Source: Limnocylindrus sp040397235
Lineage (GTDB): Bacteria; Chloroflexota; Limnocylindria; Limnocylindrales; Limnocylindraceae
Assembly (NCBI GenBank): GCA_040397235.1
Contig: JBBAWH010000002.1
Coordinates: 248,001-312,000, forward strand
Reading direction: 5' to 3'
DNA: 64,000 nucleotides
Shown here: positions 36,121-44,964 of the stretch, piece by piece
How the letters are laid out: every line of letters starts with the position of its first letter
Position numbering within the stretch: position 1 is the first letter of the stretch
The notes under the pieces: model-generated
What the model saw: the letters and a program-made list of their open reading frames with translations, nothing else
Told to the model about the DNA's origin: nothing
The model's database searches: none
Program-made: the position numbers and the translations under genes

Positions 36121-36642
36121 GTGACTCCTGAACAGCTCTCCTCGAAGATTCGAACGATCCCCGACTTTCCGAAGAAGGGGATTGTCTTTCGCGATATCAC
36201 CACCCTCCTGCAGGATGGTGAGGCCTTCGCCGCCGCCCTCGAGGCGATGACCGCACCGATCCATGCGCTGAAGCCCGACGTGATCATCGGCATCGAATCA
36301 CGCGGCTTCATCTTTGGGGCGCCGATCGCCGCCACCCTCGGCGTCGGCTTTGTGCCCGTGCGCAAACTCGGCAAGCTCCCCGCCGAAACCATCTCGGTGG
36401 AGTACGACCTTGAGTACGGCAAGAACGTTCTCGAGATCCATCGCGATGCGCTCCAGAAGGGTGCGCGCGTCGTGATTGTTGACGACGTCCTCGCCACAGG
36501 CGGAACCGTTGCCGGCACCGTGAAACTTGTCGAACAGCTCGGCGCAACGGTCGTCGGCATCAGCTTCTTGGCAGAGCTCCCCGTCCTTGGTGGTCGCAAG
36601 CGACTCCCAGACGGCATCGTCTCGGCGATCATCGCCTTCTAG
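36121..36642 (+). CDS. apt: Adenine phosphoribosyltransferase
   Basis: Purine salvage: adenine plus PRPP to AMP; 173 residues. The PRPP-binding motif VVIVDDVLATGGT and the flexible-loop region VPVRKLGKLPAETISVEYDLEYG are typical of APRT; starts with the RTIPDFPKKGIVFRDIT segment. GTG start without Shine-Dalgarno. Confidence 0.96.
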   Translation: MTPEQLSSKIRTIPDFPKKGIVFRDITTLLQDGEAFAAALEAMTAPIHALKPDVIIGIESRGFIFGAPIAATLGVGFVPVRKLGKLPAETISVEYDLEYGKNVLEIHRDALQKGARVVIVDDVLATGGTVAGTVKLVEQLGATVVGISFLAELPVLGGRKRLPDGIVSAIIAF

Positions 36643-36650
36643 TCGCCGCT

Positions 36651-37871
36651 ATGGCGAAGCGCCCCGCAAGCGATCGCAGATCCTTCCTTCGCAGCATCGC
36701 CAACGATGGTGCCGCCACCGCCGGATCACTCTTCGGCGCTCTCGGCGCCCTGCGCGGTCAGGCCCAGTCCATCGGTGCCGACCTGGCTACACCCGCGCGT
36801 GAACCTGGCGCCGAGCCAACACGCCGACGCGCCGCGGAGACGCATCTCGACATGCCAGGCGATGCGGGGCTAATCAAGGCGGGCGCCGCCGCCCCCGAGC
36901 CAGCCTTCGCCTCACCGATTCGTGACGAAGAGGGCGCCGTGATCGTGCTCGATGTTCGTGCCCTCCCAGCGGTGATCGCCGAGCGCCGCGCGACGAGCGC
37001 GAGCAGCATCGCCGCACTCCTGACCGTTGACGCCATCGCCCCCGGTCCGATCCGTGGCCTCGCCGCCGCCTTCGCCCTCGCCCTCGCCAGTGTCGGTTCG
37101 GCCGGTGGGCGCGTTGCGCGCCTCCACGCCGCCTCCGCTGCGCTGCGCAATGCCGCACCACTCGCCGGCTCACTCCACGCTGAACTCGATGCACTCCTCC
37201 CCGTTGCGTTGGGGGGCGAGAGCCTCGATGCCGCGATCGCCGCGCGCGCGGCAACGCAGCTCGGTCAGCGCGCCGCGTACGGCAAGCGCATCGCCGCAAC
37301 GCTAAAGAGCGCAGGCCTTGCTCGCGACGCGATCATCGCCAGTGGACCTGGACTCGGCGCCACCGCGTGGGGCGACCTCGCCCCACTACATGAGGCGCTG
37401 CGCCACCTTGCTGTGCGCACGATCACGATCGCTGCTGGGCCCACGGTCGATGTGCGCGGCGCAGCACGACTTGGTGCCATCGATGCCGCCGACGCGGTGC
37501 GTGCCGGCCTCGCCCCACGACTCCTTGAAGACGGCCAACTCGCCAGTGAGATCGCGAACGCGGATGGCCCCATCGGCGCGCTGATCCTTGGCAGTGATTC
37601 GATCAACCGTGCCGGCTACGCCGTGGTGCCAGCGGGTGGCGTCGGCCTCGCCGCCGCCGCACTCTTCTCTGGGGTACCCGTCTACCTGGTTGCCGGATCT
37701 GCAGCGACCGATCTCACCGGCGCCGAACTCACCAAGCGCGTTGTGGCGGTCAACAGCGCGGCGGCGCAACGCGGTGCGCCATTCGCCGCGCGTGGCGTAA
37801 CGAGTGGCGTGCAGATTGCCGTACCGCGCGTTGAGTTGCTGGCACTTGACGGCATCACGCTGATCGACTGA
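36651..37871 (+). CDS. MtnA/eIF-2B-like protein with a twin-arginine-like start, catalytic Cys absent
   Basis: 406 residues. Residues 85-400 follow the methylthioribose-1-phosphate isomerase/eIF-2B alpha fold: VLDVRALPAVIAERR, then APGPIRGLAAAFALAL in place of the VRGAPAIG region, a later GPTVDVRGAARLGAI in place of DETRPLLQGARL, and ALILGSDSINRAGYAV in place of GADRIAANGD. The Cys of the MtnA THCNAG loop is replaced (SGPGLGA), while the later Asp is kept, so isomerase activity is unlikely. The N-terminus has DRRSFLR at residues 8-14, which resembles a twin-arginine signal. One-base TGATG overlap with the next gene. Function unknown. Confidence 0.75.
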   Translation: MAKRPASDRRSFLRSIANDGAATAGSLFGALGALRGQAQSIGADLATPAREPGAEPTRRRAAETHLDMPGDAGLIKAGAAAPEPAFASPIRDEEGAVIVLDVRALPAVIAERRATSASSIAALLTVDAIAPGPIRGLAAAFALALASVGSAGGRVARLHAASAALRNAAPLAGSLHAELDALLPVALGGESLDAAIAARAATQLGQRAAYGKRIAATLKSAGLARDAIIASGPGLGATAWGDLAPLHEALRHLAVRTITIAAGPTVDVRGAARLGAIDAADAVRAGLAPRLLEDGQLASEIANADGPIGALILGSDSINRAGYAVVPAGGVGLAAAALFSGVPVYLVAGSAATDLTGAELTKRVVAVNSAAAQRGAPFAARGVTSGVQIAVPRVELLALDGITLID

Positions 37872-38707
37872 TGAGCACCACGCCGATAGAGGTTTCGGCA
37901 ACGCGCGATCGTGAACTGGTGCGATCGCTCATCACCGGCGACCGCTGGATCACCGCACACGCCCTGGCCGATCTTGATGATGGTGAGTTTCCGCGCACGC
38001 GCTGTTTCGTTGCGCGCCGCGGCGCAACGCCGATCGCACTCGGCATGGAGTACTCGGGGTGGGCGCCGCAGCCGCTGCATCTGTACGGTGAGCCAGAGGG
38101 GATCGCCACCATCTTGCAGCACGGGATTCGCCCACGCGCCGCCTGGGTGCCAACGCCGATCGGGGGGAACCCAGTCCTCGATCTGACCTACGAGACGGAA
38201 AAGATCAACCCGATGCTGCGCATGGGCCTGACGCGCGCCGAATTCGTGCCGTACACGGGCCCCGCCGCAGCGCTGGTCGTGCCGCTCATCCCCTCCGATG
38301 CGCAAGCGCTGAATCACCTCTACCAGTTGGGCTTCGCCGCATGGCTGCCACCACTCGCCGTCGCCGAGGGGGTCTATCGCGGCATTCACCGCAACGGCAA
38401 GTTGGTTGCCGCAGCTGGAACACATGTGGTCGGTCGACGTGAGCGCATCGCCGTCGTCGGCAACGTGCTGACGGCATCTAGTGCGCGCGGCAACGGCTAC
38501 GCCCATGCAAACACCTCAGCGGTGACCGATGCCCTGCTCGGCTTCTGTGATGAGGTGGTGCTGAATGTGCAGCGCGACAATGCTGTCGCCATTGCCGTCT
38601 ATACCTCGCTCGGCTATAGCGTGAAGACTGAATTCGAGGAGCGGCTCGTGATCCGCCGCAGTGGCATCTCGGTGCCGCGCATGCTCCGGCGCCTCTTCGG
38701 GCGCTGA
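37871..38707 (+). CDS. GNAT-family N-acetyltransferase
   Basis: 278 residues. The C-terminal half is a GNAT/FR47-like fold: VVGNVLTASSARGNGYAHA contains an acetyl-CoA pyrophosphate-loop equivalent (RGNGYA), and NVQRDNAVAIAVYTSLGYSV is the usual final motif. The N-terminal half looks like a diverged second domain. Start overlaps the previous stop (TGATG). Substrate unknown. Confidence 0.82.
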   Translation: MSTTPIEVSATRDRELVRSLITGDRWITAHALADLDDGEFPRTRCFVARRGATPIALGMEYSGWAPQPLHLYGEPEGIATILQHGIRPRAAWVPTPIGGNPVLDLTYETEKINPMLRMGLTRAEFVPYTGPAAALVVPLIPSDAQALNHLYQLGFAAWLPPLAVAEGVYRGIHRNGKLVAAAGTHVVGRRERIAVVGNVLTASSARGNGYAHANTSAVTDALLGFCDEVVLNVQRDNAVAIAVYTSLGYSVKTEFEERLVIRRSGISVPRMLRRLFGR

Positions 38708-38762
38708 GCACGAAGCGACCGTTTCTTGACCTACCTCCGAGCCCGCCCGCTAGCCCGCACGC

Positions 38763-38768
38763 TACGAT
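38763..38768 (+). promoter_or_regulatory. -10-like element before manC
   Basis: TACGAT, seven bases before the ATG at 38776; supports the second of two possible starts. Confidence 0.4.
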
Positions 38769-38775
38769 GCCGCAG

Positions 38776-39726
38776 ATGAGTAGTCGACCCTACGCGGTCG
38801 TTCTTGCCGGTGGCGGCGGAACCCGCCTCTGGCCCCTAAGTAGCCCCCATCGGCCGAAGCCGTTCCTGCCGCTCCTGCATGGGCGCAGCCCACTCGCCGT
38901 GACCCTGGAGCGACTCGCGCCGCTGGTCCCCATTGATGACACCTACATCGTGGTGGCGGCGAACCAGGTGCAGCTCGTGCGCGAGTGCGCGCCACAGATC
39001 GCCGCCGATCACATCCTTGCCGAACCGGTCAGCCGCAATACGGGGGCGGCGGTCGCACTTGCCGTGACAGCGATCGATCGCGCCGACGATGCGGTGATGC
39101 TGGTGATCCCCGCCGACCATGCGGTGCGCGATGACAATGCCTGGCGCGTCGCACTTGCCGCCGCAGCCGATCACGCCGGACACGAGGCCAACGCCCTCTA
39201 CACACTCGGTGTTGTGCCGACTCGTCCAGAGACAGGATTTGGTTACATCGTCGCCGATGGGGAGCGGGTCACACGATTTACCGAGAAGCCACAACGCGAC
39301 GAGGCCGAACGACTGATCGCCGCGGGCGCCCGATGGAACGCGGGAACCTTCGCCTGGCGACGCGACAGCGCTCGCGCCGCGCTCCAACGCTTTGCACCAA
39401 CGCTGATCAACGGCATCGGCGAGTACAGCACGGTGCCAGCAGGACCAATTGACACGTTCGTGATGGAACCCGCTGCGGCGGCCGGACTGGTGCGCACCCT
39501 GCCGCTCGATTGCGGCTGGAGCGACATCGGCTCATGGGGTGAGCTGCGCGCACATCTGCTGCCACGCACCTCAATGGAAGAGATCCGCATGGAGGCGCCA
39601 GGGGGGCGTACCATTGTGATCAGCAACGAGCATGGGGTGATCGCCCTGCAGCCGAACGGCGCAGCGACGATGGACCTAGAGCAGATGAGCGGCAGCGATC
39701 TGCGCGCCGCATCTGAGAGGGAGTAG
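38776..39726 (+). CDS. manC: Mannose-1-phosphate guanylyltransferase
   Basis: GTP plus mannose-1-phosphate to GDP-mannose, for polysaccharide or glycolipid synthesis; 316 residues, the short form without the isomerase domain. AVVLAGGGGTRLWPLSSPHRPKPFLPL is the nucleotide-binding start, then VIPADHAV and FTEKP. ATG 38776 is preferred to 38767 because of the upstream TACGAT spacing. Followed two bases later by a phosphohexomutase, which fits the same pathway. Confidence 0.92.
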   Translation: MSSRPYAVVLAGGGGTRLWPLSSPHRPKPFLPLLHGRSPLAVTLERLAPLVPIDDTYIVVAANQVQLVRECAPQIAADHILAEPVSRNTGAAVALAVTAIDRADDAVMLVIPADHAVRDDNAWRVALAAAADHAGHEANALYTLGVVPTRPETGFGYIVADGERVTRFTEKPQRDEAERLIAAGARWNAGTFAWRRDSARAALQRFAPTLINGIGEYSTVPAGPIDTFVMEPAAAAGLVRTLPLDCGWSDIGSWGELRAHLLPRTSMEEIRMEAPGGRTIVISNEHGVIALQPNGAATMDLEQMSGSDLRAASERE

Positions 39727-39728
39727 GG

Positions 39729-41192
39729 ATGGGCGCCGGCGAACCGACAAAGATCCTCTTCGGCACCGATGGTTGGCGCGCCAAGATTGGCGACGAGTTC
39801 ACCTTTGAGAACGTCCGGCGACTCGCCGAGGGCGTCGCCCGCGTCGTAGAAGAGGATGGTGCCACCGCCAAGAGCGTCGTCATCGCCTACGATCGCCGCT
39901 TCGGCTCGGAAGAGTTCGCGATCGCCGCCGCCGAAATCCTGCTCGCCCACGGCATCCCCGTTGCCTACTCACGCACCGACGTGCCCACGCAGATGGCCTC
40001 GTACGAGGTGGTGATGCGCGGTGCGGCGATGGGCATCGTCATCACCGCCAGCCACAACCCGTGGATGGATAACGGCTTCAAGGTGAAGTCGCCGACCGGC
40101 GCCGCCGCAGGGCCCGATCTACTGAAGCGCATCGAGGCGCATGTGGCGAGCACCCGTGGCCCTGAACTTGTTGGTCGACCCTTCGCCGACGCCGAGGCGG
40201 CGGGGATGGTCGAACGCTACGACCCGTACCCGGGCTACAAGAAGTTCGTTGAGCGCAACCTCGACCTGAAGGCGATCGCCGCCCAGAAGATGCGCATCCT
40301 GGTCGACCCGGTGTACGGCGCGGGCGCCGGCTGGATTGGTCGCCTCCTTGCGGGCGGCAACATCGTGGTCGACGAGATGCGCAGCGAGCGCAACCCCTGG
40401 TTTTGCGGCGTGAACCCTGAGCCGATTCGACCGCACATCGACCCGGTGCTCGCACGCATGGCGGGCGGCGGCTACGACATGGGGATGCTCCTCGACGGCG
40501 ATGCTGATCGTGCTGGCGCCGTAGATGAGCGTGGCGTCTTCCTGCATCAGCTGCAGGTCTTCGGACTGCTGGCGTACTACATGCTTGAACACAAGAAAGA
40601 TCTCAGCCCGATCGTGAAGACGGTCAACGAGAGCTCCATGGGGGAGCGACTCGGCGAGCGCTACAAGGTCACCGTTCACGAGACGCCAGTCGGCTTTAAG
40701 TACGTTGGCCCAAAGATGATCGAGACGGGCGCCTCGATGGGTGGCGAAGAGTCGGGCGGCTACGGCTTCAAGATGCACCTTCCTGAGCGCGACGGCATCT
40801 TCGCCGACCTGCTCCTGCTCGACCTGCTGATTCGCGAGCGCGCCCTCGGGCGCCCAACGATGAGCTCGGTCATGGAGCACGTTGCCTCCATCGCCGGCGC
40901 CTCGTACTACCTGCGCATCGACGTGCATATTGATCGCGCCGCCTACCCAGCGGTGAAGGAGCGTCTCGCCACCGAACTCGTTGGCAGCCCACCGAGCAGC
41001 ATCGGCAGCCACGCGGTGCGCGCCGTGCCACTCACCACCAACGACGGCGTGAAGTTCTTCACCGACGACGGCAGCTGGCTGCTCGTACGCTTCAGCGGCA
41101 CCGAGCCGCTCGTGCGCGTCTACGCCGAGGCGACCTCTGCAGAGCTGCGCGACGAACTCCTGGTGATCGGCGAGCGACTCGCGCGCGGCTAA
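39729..41192 (+). CDS. Phosphomannomutase/phosphoglucomutase family protein
   Basis: 487 residues of the alpha-D-phosphohexomutase superfamily. The phosphoserine loop is TASHNPWMDNG (about 100-110), the metal-binding loop LDGDADRAG, the sugar-binding GGEESGGYG and the phosphate loop RFSGTEPLVRVY. It probably makes mannose-1-phosphate for the adjacent ManC; a glucose or glucosamine substrate cannot be excluded. Starts two bases after the manC stop. Confidence 0.92.
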   Translation: MGAGEPTKILFGTDGWRAKIGDEFTFENVRRLAEGVARVVEEDGATAKSVVIAYDRRFGSEEFAIAAAEILLAHGIPVAYSRTDVPTQMASYEVVMRGAAMGIVITASHNPWMDNGFKVKSPTGAAAGPDLLKRIEAHVASTRGPELVGRPFADAEAAGMVERYDPYPGYKKFVERNLDLKAIAAQKMRILVDPVYGAGAGWIGRLLAGGNIVVDEMRSERNPWFCGVNPEPIRPHIDPVLARMAGGGYDMGMLLDGDADRAGAVDERGVFLHQLQVFGLLAYYMLEHKKDLSPIVKTVNESSMGERLGERYKVTVHETPVGFKYVGPKMIETGASMGGEESGGYGFKMHLPERDGIFADLLLLDLLIRERALGRPTMSSVMEHVASIAGASYYLRIDVHIDRAAYPAVKERLATELVGSPPSSIGSHAVRAVPLTTNDGVKFFTDDGSWLLVRFSGTEPLVRVYAEATSAELRDELLVIGERLARG

Positions 41193-41202
41193 CGCCCCAC
41201 CG

Positions 41203-42021
41203 CTACGGCGCCCCATCCCACCCGAGCAGCACAAGGCTTCCCGCATCTAACTGCAGCTCGAACGCCGCGCCATCACGCAGCTCTCCGCGAAGGCACCAGG
41301 CGAGGCGGCGTGGTGTGCGCTGACCTGATGCTTCACTCGTTCCATCGGTAGGGAGCACCCAGGCGAGCTCGGGGCTCCCGTCAATGAGCGCACCGCTCGG
41401 CAGGAGCGCCACTGCCGCACGCAGTACGGCATCACCGCGGGCGATACGTGCTGGAGGCGCGGCAAGGGGATACTCCTCAATGGCGAGCCCAACGAGCTCG
41501 CCAACACCGTTCAGCACCACGCGCGTGCCGTCGCCCGGCACGGGCACGCCGCGCACCTCCCGAGTCCAAATCACCAGCGTGCGCCTGGCGGCACTCTGCA
41601 CCACTGGGCCACCCTCTGGCATCTCAAGCCCCAGCCGCACCAAGTGACGTAGCGCTCGTGCGATCGCCGCACTCTCACTGAGAGCACCGCCCTCCAGCGC
41701 CACGCCACTTGTGGCAATCAAGCGCAACGATCCATCGAGCGCACTCTCAACACGTAACACCTCAACGCCGCTTACACCGAGAAGAACCTGACGAACGCGC
41801 TGCTCGCCACTCTCACTGCGGACCACGGTGAACGGTCGGGTGACAAGCCCCCGCAACTCCAGCGGCGAAAGAAGTTGTGCGGCGATGGTCGTAATGGGCC
41901 GCATGTTGAGTCCAGCCCCCTCAGCCAGGGGCGCACGACTCGGTGCGATCGCTGTACCTGGCGCACCGCAGGCGGCAACGAGTCCAACGAGCAGTGAGAG
42001 CGCCCAGCGGACCTTATACAT
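41203..42021 (-). CDS. Lipoprotein of unknown function, partner of caspase-like protein
   Basis: 272 residues. Hydrophobic signal (about 7-17) ends in lipobox LVAAC, so the mature protein is lipid-anchored. The middle and end hold repeats of VxR, ARGDAVLRAA and GELVGL stretches that resemble PepSY/FTP-type domains, but no firm family assignment was possible. ATG at 42021, with GGAGGG upstream, overlaps the end of the preceding gene by eight bases, so the two are translationally coupled. Confidence 0.7.
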   Translation of the reverse strand: MYKVRWALSLLVGLVAACGAPGTAIAPSRAPLAEGAGLNMRPITTIAAQLLSPLELRGLVTRPFTVVRSESGEQRVRQVLLGVSGVEVLRVESALDGSLRLIATSGVALEGGALSESAAIARALRHLVRLGLEMPEGGPVVQSAARRTLVIWTREVRGVPVPGDGTRVVLNGVGELVGLAIEEYPLAAPPARIARGDAVLRAAVALLPSGALIDGSPELAWVLPTDGTSEASGQRTPRRLAWCLRGELRDGAAFELQLDAGSLVLLGWDGAP

Positions 42022-42742
42022 AGCGTTGCCCTCCAATGTCGGGGAGATCGGCTGACGGCGCGTGTGGCAGATGCCCGTAGCCACCCCACCACTCGGGGGT
42101 GAGGTGCTCCGGGTCGTAGGCACTAAGAAGTGCGCGATCGAACGCAGCCCCAGCCGTCGCACCATCGAGTAGCCCGCGCCAGAAGGCGCGTTCAAAACGT
42201 AGGGCCGCACCCTGCCACGCCGTGCCGATGTAGCTCACGTAAAAACTGTCGGGCTCTCCAGAGCCTTGCACCTTGCGTTGCGCAATACCGAATGCGCCAG
42301 GAAGGCGCGAGGCCCGTTCGCCGTTATGGCAACTCGAGATGTAGACGAGCGAGGCAGCGGGTGTGCCACGGCGCATCACCGCGATCTCGGATGGCAAGAC
42401 GATCGGCGCGCCGAGGCAGAGCCCACTGTCGGCGCGGAAGCCACCGACACGACTGCTGGACTTTGAATCCCAATAGAGATCGCCGTGGCTATGCACATAG
42501 AAGGCGGCCGATGATGCGCCCACAACCATGGCGCGGCGCGTGAAGGTTGGCCCCACGGCACCACCTACCTCCCAGCCGAGCGCCGCGAGTGCGGTACGCG
42601 CCTGTCGGGCCAGCTGATCGGGGAGGGTGTTCGCGGTGCCGGTGCACGCTTCGGCGAAGGCGGTGCGATTGGCGAAGACTGTGGCGCTCTCGGCTGGCGG
42701 CGCGAGGGTGATTGCTGCGGCGAGGAGAACTGCTCCGACCAT
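42014..42742 (-). CDS. Secreted caspase-fold (clan CD) peptidase-like protein
   Basis: 242 residues. A signal peptide (about 2-20) is followed by a domain with the clan CD His motif YVHSHGDLYW and, about 60 residues later, the Cys motif LVYISSCHNG, each after a hydrophobic strand as in CHAT/caspase-like enzymes. The end (SFYVSYIGTAWQGAALRFERAF...GLLDG) resembles the last helix and strand of CHAT domains. Starts at ATG 42742 with GGAGGGAG upstream. Coupled to the lipoprotein; diverges from the cobalamin operon. Specificity and substrate unknown. Confidence 0.75.
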   Translation of the reverse strand: MVGAVLLAAAITLAPPAESATVFANRTAFAEACTGTANTLPDQLARQARTALAALGWEVGGAVGPTFTRRAMVVGASSAAFYVHSHGDLYWDSKSSSRVGGFRADSGLCLGAPIVLPSEIAVMRRGTPAASLVYISSCHNGERASRLPGAFGIAQRKVQGSGEPDSFYVSYIGTAWQGAALRFERAFWRGLLDGATAGAAFDRALLSAYDPEHLTPEWWGGYGHLPHAPSADLPDIGGQRYV

Positions 42743-42789
42743 GCTCCCTCCAGATTCCGAGCGGGGGCGAGGGCAGAGGAGCACTCTCG

Positions 42790-42965
42790 CACGGTGCGCG
42801 TATCGGCCGCGTTTGCAGGGTCAATACGTTGGTGATAAAGTCCCCGCAGCAACGCCGCGTGGACGCGAAGCTGGTGAGATTCCAGCACTGTCCCGCAACG
42901 GTTATTGGGAGTGGCTCCCATAAGTCCGGTCGCCGGACACGCGGCATTAAAAAGCTTAGGCCCTC
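42790..42965 (+). promoter_or_regulatory. Cobalamin riboswitch
   Basis: The conserved core GCACTGTCCCGCAACGGT (42885-42902) is preceded by CTGGTGAGATTCCAG (42871-42885, a P3-type stem) and followed by ATAAGTCCGG (42920-42929), the arrangement of B12-binding leaders. It ends near the btuF ribosome-binding site, so cobalamin should lower expression of the uptake operon. Exact ends are approximate. Confidence 0.9.
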
Positions 42966-42982
42966 GAGGCAAGGGAGGAAGC

Positions 42983-43945
42983 ATGACTGCTTTCGTACGC
43001 TCGCACCAGTTTTCGTTCGCCACACTGCTGCTCGTTGCAGCACTCGTCTCCGGCGCATGTGGCGGAAATGCCACCAACTCACTGCCGTCAGTGAGCCCCA
43101 CACCAATCGTGGAGGCCGATTACCCTCGCACCGTCATCGACGATGCAGGCGTTTCGGTAAAGATCGCAGCGAAGCCGCAGCGCATCGTCGCACTCACCCC
43201 AGCAAGCGTTGAGGCGCTCGCTCAATTTGGGCTTGGCCAGAGCGTCGTCGGTGTCGCAGCGTGTAGCTGCCTCCCCATCGCGTTCACGGCAACACCGCAG
43301 GTCGCCGACTACACCGGCACCAACGTTGAGGCGATCATTTCCCTCAACCCTGACCTTGTGTTTGTCGGTGGTTCGGGCTTCACCCCCGACGATGCGATTA
43401 CGCTGCTGAAGGCGGCGAACATTACACTCGTGACGCTGGACCCAAAGAGCATTAGTGGCGTCTACACAACCCTGCAGCTGATCGGCGATGCAGCGGGCGC
43501 AAGCGTTGCCGCGGCTGAAGCGATCACGATCGCAAAGTCCGATATCGCTGTGCTCACCGCCCTCGTGCAGGACCAGCCGATGGTCAGCGTCTTCTATGAG
43601 ATTGATGCGACCGGCGCGATCTACGGCCTCGCCCCCGATGACTATGCCGCCGAGCTCGTGGCGTTGGCCCGAGGCGACCTGGTGAGCAGCGGTGTGAACG
43701 GCGTCTACGAGATCTCGCTTGAGGCCCTCGTAACCGCCGCCCCCGCCGTGATCCTGCTCGGTGATGCCGCCTACGGCGTCACCGCTGAGGCGGTAGCGGC
43801 GCGACCAGGGTGGGGAACCATTCCCGCCGTGGTGAACGGCGCACTACGACCGATTGATGGCGACCTCGTCTCCATCCCTGGGCCGCGTATCGCCGAGGCG
43901 TTCCGCGCCATCGTGGCGCAGCTACATCCGATGATCCTTCCATAG
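42983..43945 (+). CDS. btuF: Cobalamin ABC transporter, substrate-binding lipoprotein
   Basis: 320 residues. Signal with lipobox VSGAC (Cys near 25); then the periplasmic-binding fold typical of BtuF/FepB: PQRIVALTPASVEALAQFG, EAIISLNPDLVFV and a C-terminal PGWGTIPAVVNGALRPID. Under the cobalamin riboswitch, so vitamin B12 or a corrinoid is the probable ligand. AGGGAGGA precedes the ATG at 42983. Confidence 0.92.
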   Translation: MTAFVRSHQFSFATLLLVAALVSGACGGNATNSLPSVSPTPIVEADYPRTVIDDAGVSVKIAAKPQRIVALTPASVEALAQFGLGQSVVGVAACSCLPIAFTATPQVADYTGTNVEAIISLNPDLVFVGGSGFTPDDAITLLKAANITLVTLDPKSISGVYTTLQLIGDAAGASVAAAEAITIAKSDIAVLTALVQDQPMVSVFYEIDATGAIYGLAPDDYAAELVALARGDLVSSGVNGVYEISLEALVTAAPAVILLGDAAYGVTAEAVAARPGWGTIPAVVNGALRPIDGDLVSIPGPRIAEAFRAIVAQLHPMILP

Positions 43946-43953
43946 CCATAGGG

Positions 43954-44964
43954 GTGCGCCGAACCACGCTTCTCTCACTCGCGGCACTCGCCCTGGTGGC
44001 GATTGGCGCGGTGGGCTTCGGCGTCGCGAACATTGCGCCGCTCGATGTGTTGGCGATCATCGGCAAGAGCCTCTTCGGCTTGCCGATAGGCGGCGAGATC
44101 AGTGCCGGGTCGACCTCGATCGTGATGGAGATTCGCCTGCCGCGAATCCTCGCCGCGATCGCGGTCGGCGCAGCGCTGGCCACGTCGGGTGTCGCGTTCC
44201 AGTCTCTGCTGCGCAATCCACTCGCCGACCCGTATGTGCTCGGCACCAGTAGCGGCGCAGCGCTCGGTGCGGCGATCGCCTTCCTGTTGCCGATTACGGG
44301 AATCGCCTGGGAGCTCGGCGGCGTGCAACTCGCCGCATTCGTTGGCGCGCTTGCCTCGGTGGCGCTTGTCTGGCGTATCGCTGGCATCGGTAGCGGCGAG
44401 GAGCGCATCGCCAGCGTGTTGCTCGTCGGCTACGCCGTCGCCTCTCTGCTCGCTGCGGCGCTCTCGCTGGTGATGCTCGCGAGCGGCGCCAACCTGCGCG
44501 CCATCTTCGGATTCTTGCTCGGTGGTCTCGACGGTGTCACCTGGCCACGCCTCGCCGCCGCCGCTGTGCCGATCGCCCTCGCCACGCTGCTCCTCGCCCG
44601 GCGCGGCCGTGCGCTCGCCGCCTTCCTCCTCGGTGATGAGGGGGCGACACACTTGGGTATCGACGTGCGCCGTGAGCGACGTATCGCCGTGGCGCTCGCC
44701 ACCCTCGCCACAGCGTCTGCCGTCGCACTCGCCGGCCTGGTTGGATTCGTTGGCCTCGTCGTGCCGCACCTGGCGCGCCTCGCCGTTGGCTCCGACCCGC
44801 GTGCCGTGTTCCCACTCTCAGCGATCGGTGGGGCGCTCCTCCTGCTCCTCGCCGACACGGTCGCCCGCACCATCGGCGTCCCCGTTGGCGTCATCACCGC
44901 CCTGATCGGCGCACCGTTCCTCCTCTGGCTGCTGCATCGCGCACGCGCCGGGTACGCCTTGTGA
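43954..44964 (+). CDS. btuC: Cobalamin ABC transporter permease
   Basis: 336 residues, FecCD family with about ten helices. Conserved RLPRILAAIAVGAALATSGVAFQSLLRNPLADPYVLGTSSGA and FVGLVVPHLARLAVGSDPR. GTG start; coupled to btuD by GTGA overlap. Confidence 0.94.
   Translation: MRRTTLLSLAALALVAIGAVGFGVANIAPLDVLAIIGKSLFGLPIGGEISAGSTSIVMEIRLPRILAAIAVGAALATSGVAFQSLLRNPLADPYVLGTSSGAALGAAIAFLLPITGIAWELGGVQLAAFVGALASVALVWRIAGIGSGEERIASVLLVGYAVASLLAAALSLVMLASGANLRAIFGFLLGGLDGVTWPRLAAAAVPIALATLLLARRGRALAAFLLGDEGATHLGIDVRRERRIAVALATLATASAVALAGLVGFVGLVVPHLARLAVGSDPRAVFPLSAIGGALLLLLADTVARTIGVPVGVITALIGAPFLLWLLHRARAGYAL

Noticed and set aside
36424..36433. Third LexA box (GAACGTTC)
   Set aside because: Has no four-base spacer and is inside apt; does not fit GAAC-N4-GTTC.
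40119..41246. 375-codon frame antisense to the phosphohexomutase gene
   Set aside because: Same reason; codon pattern mirrors the sense gene.
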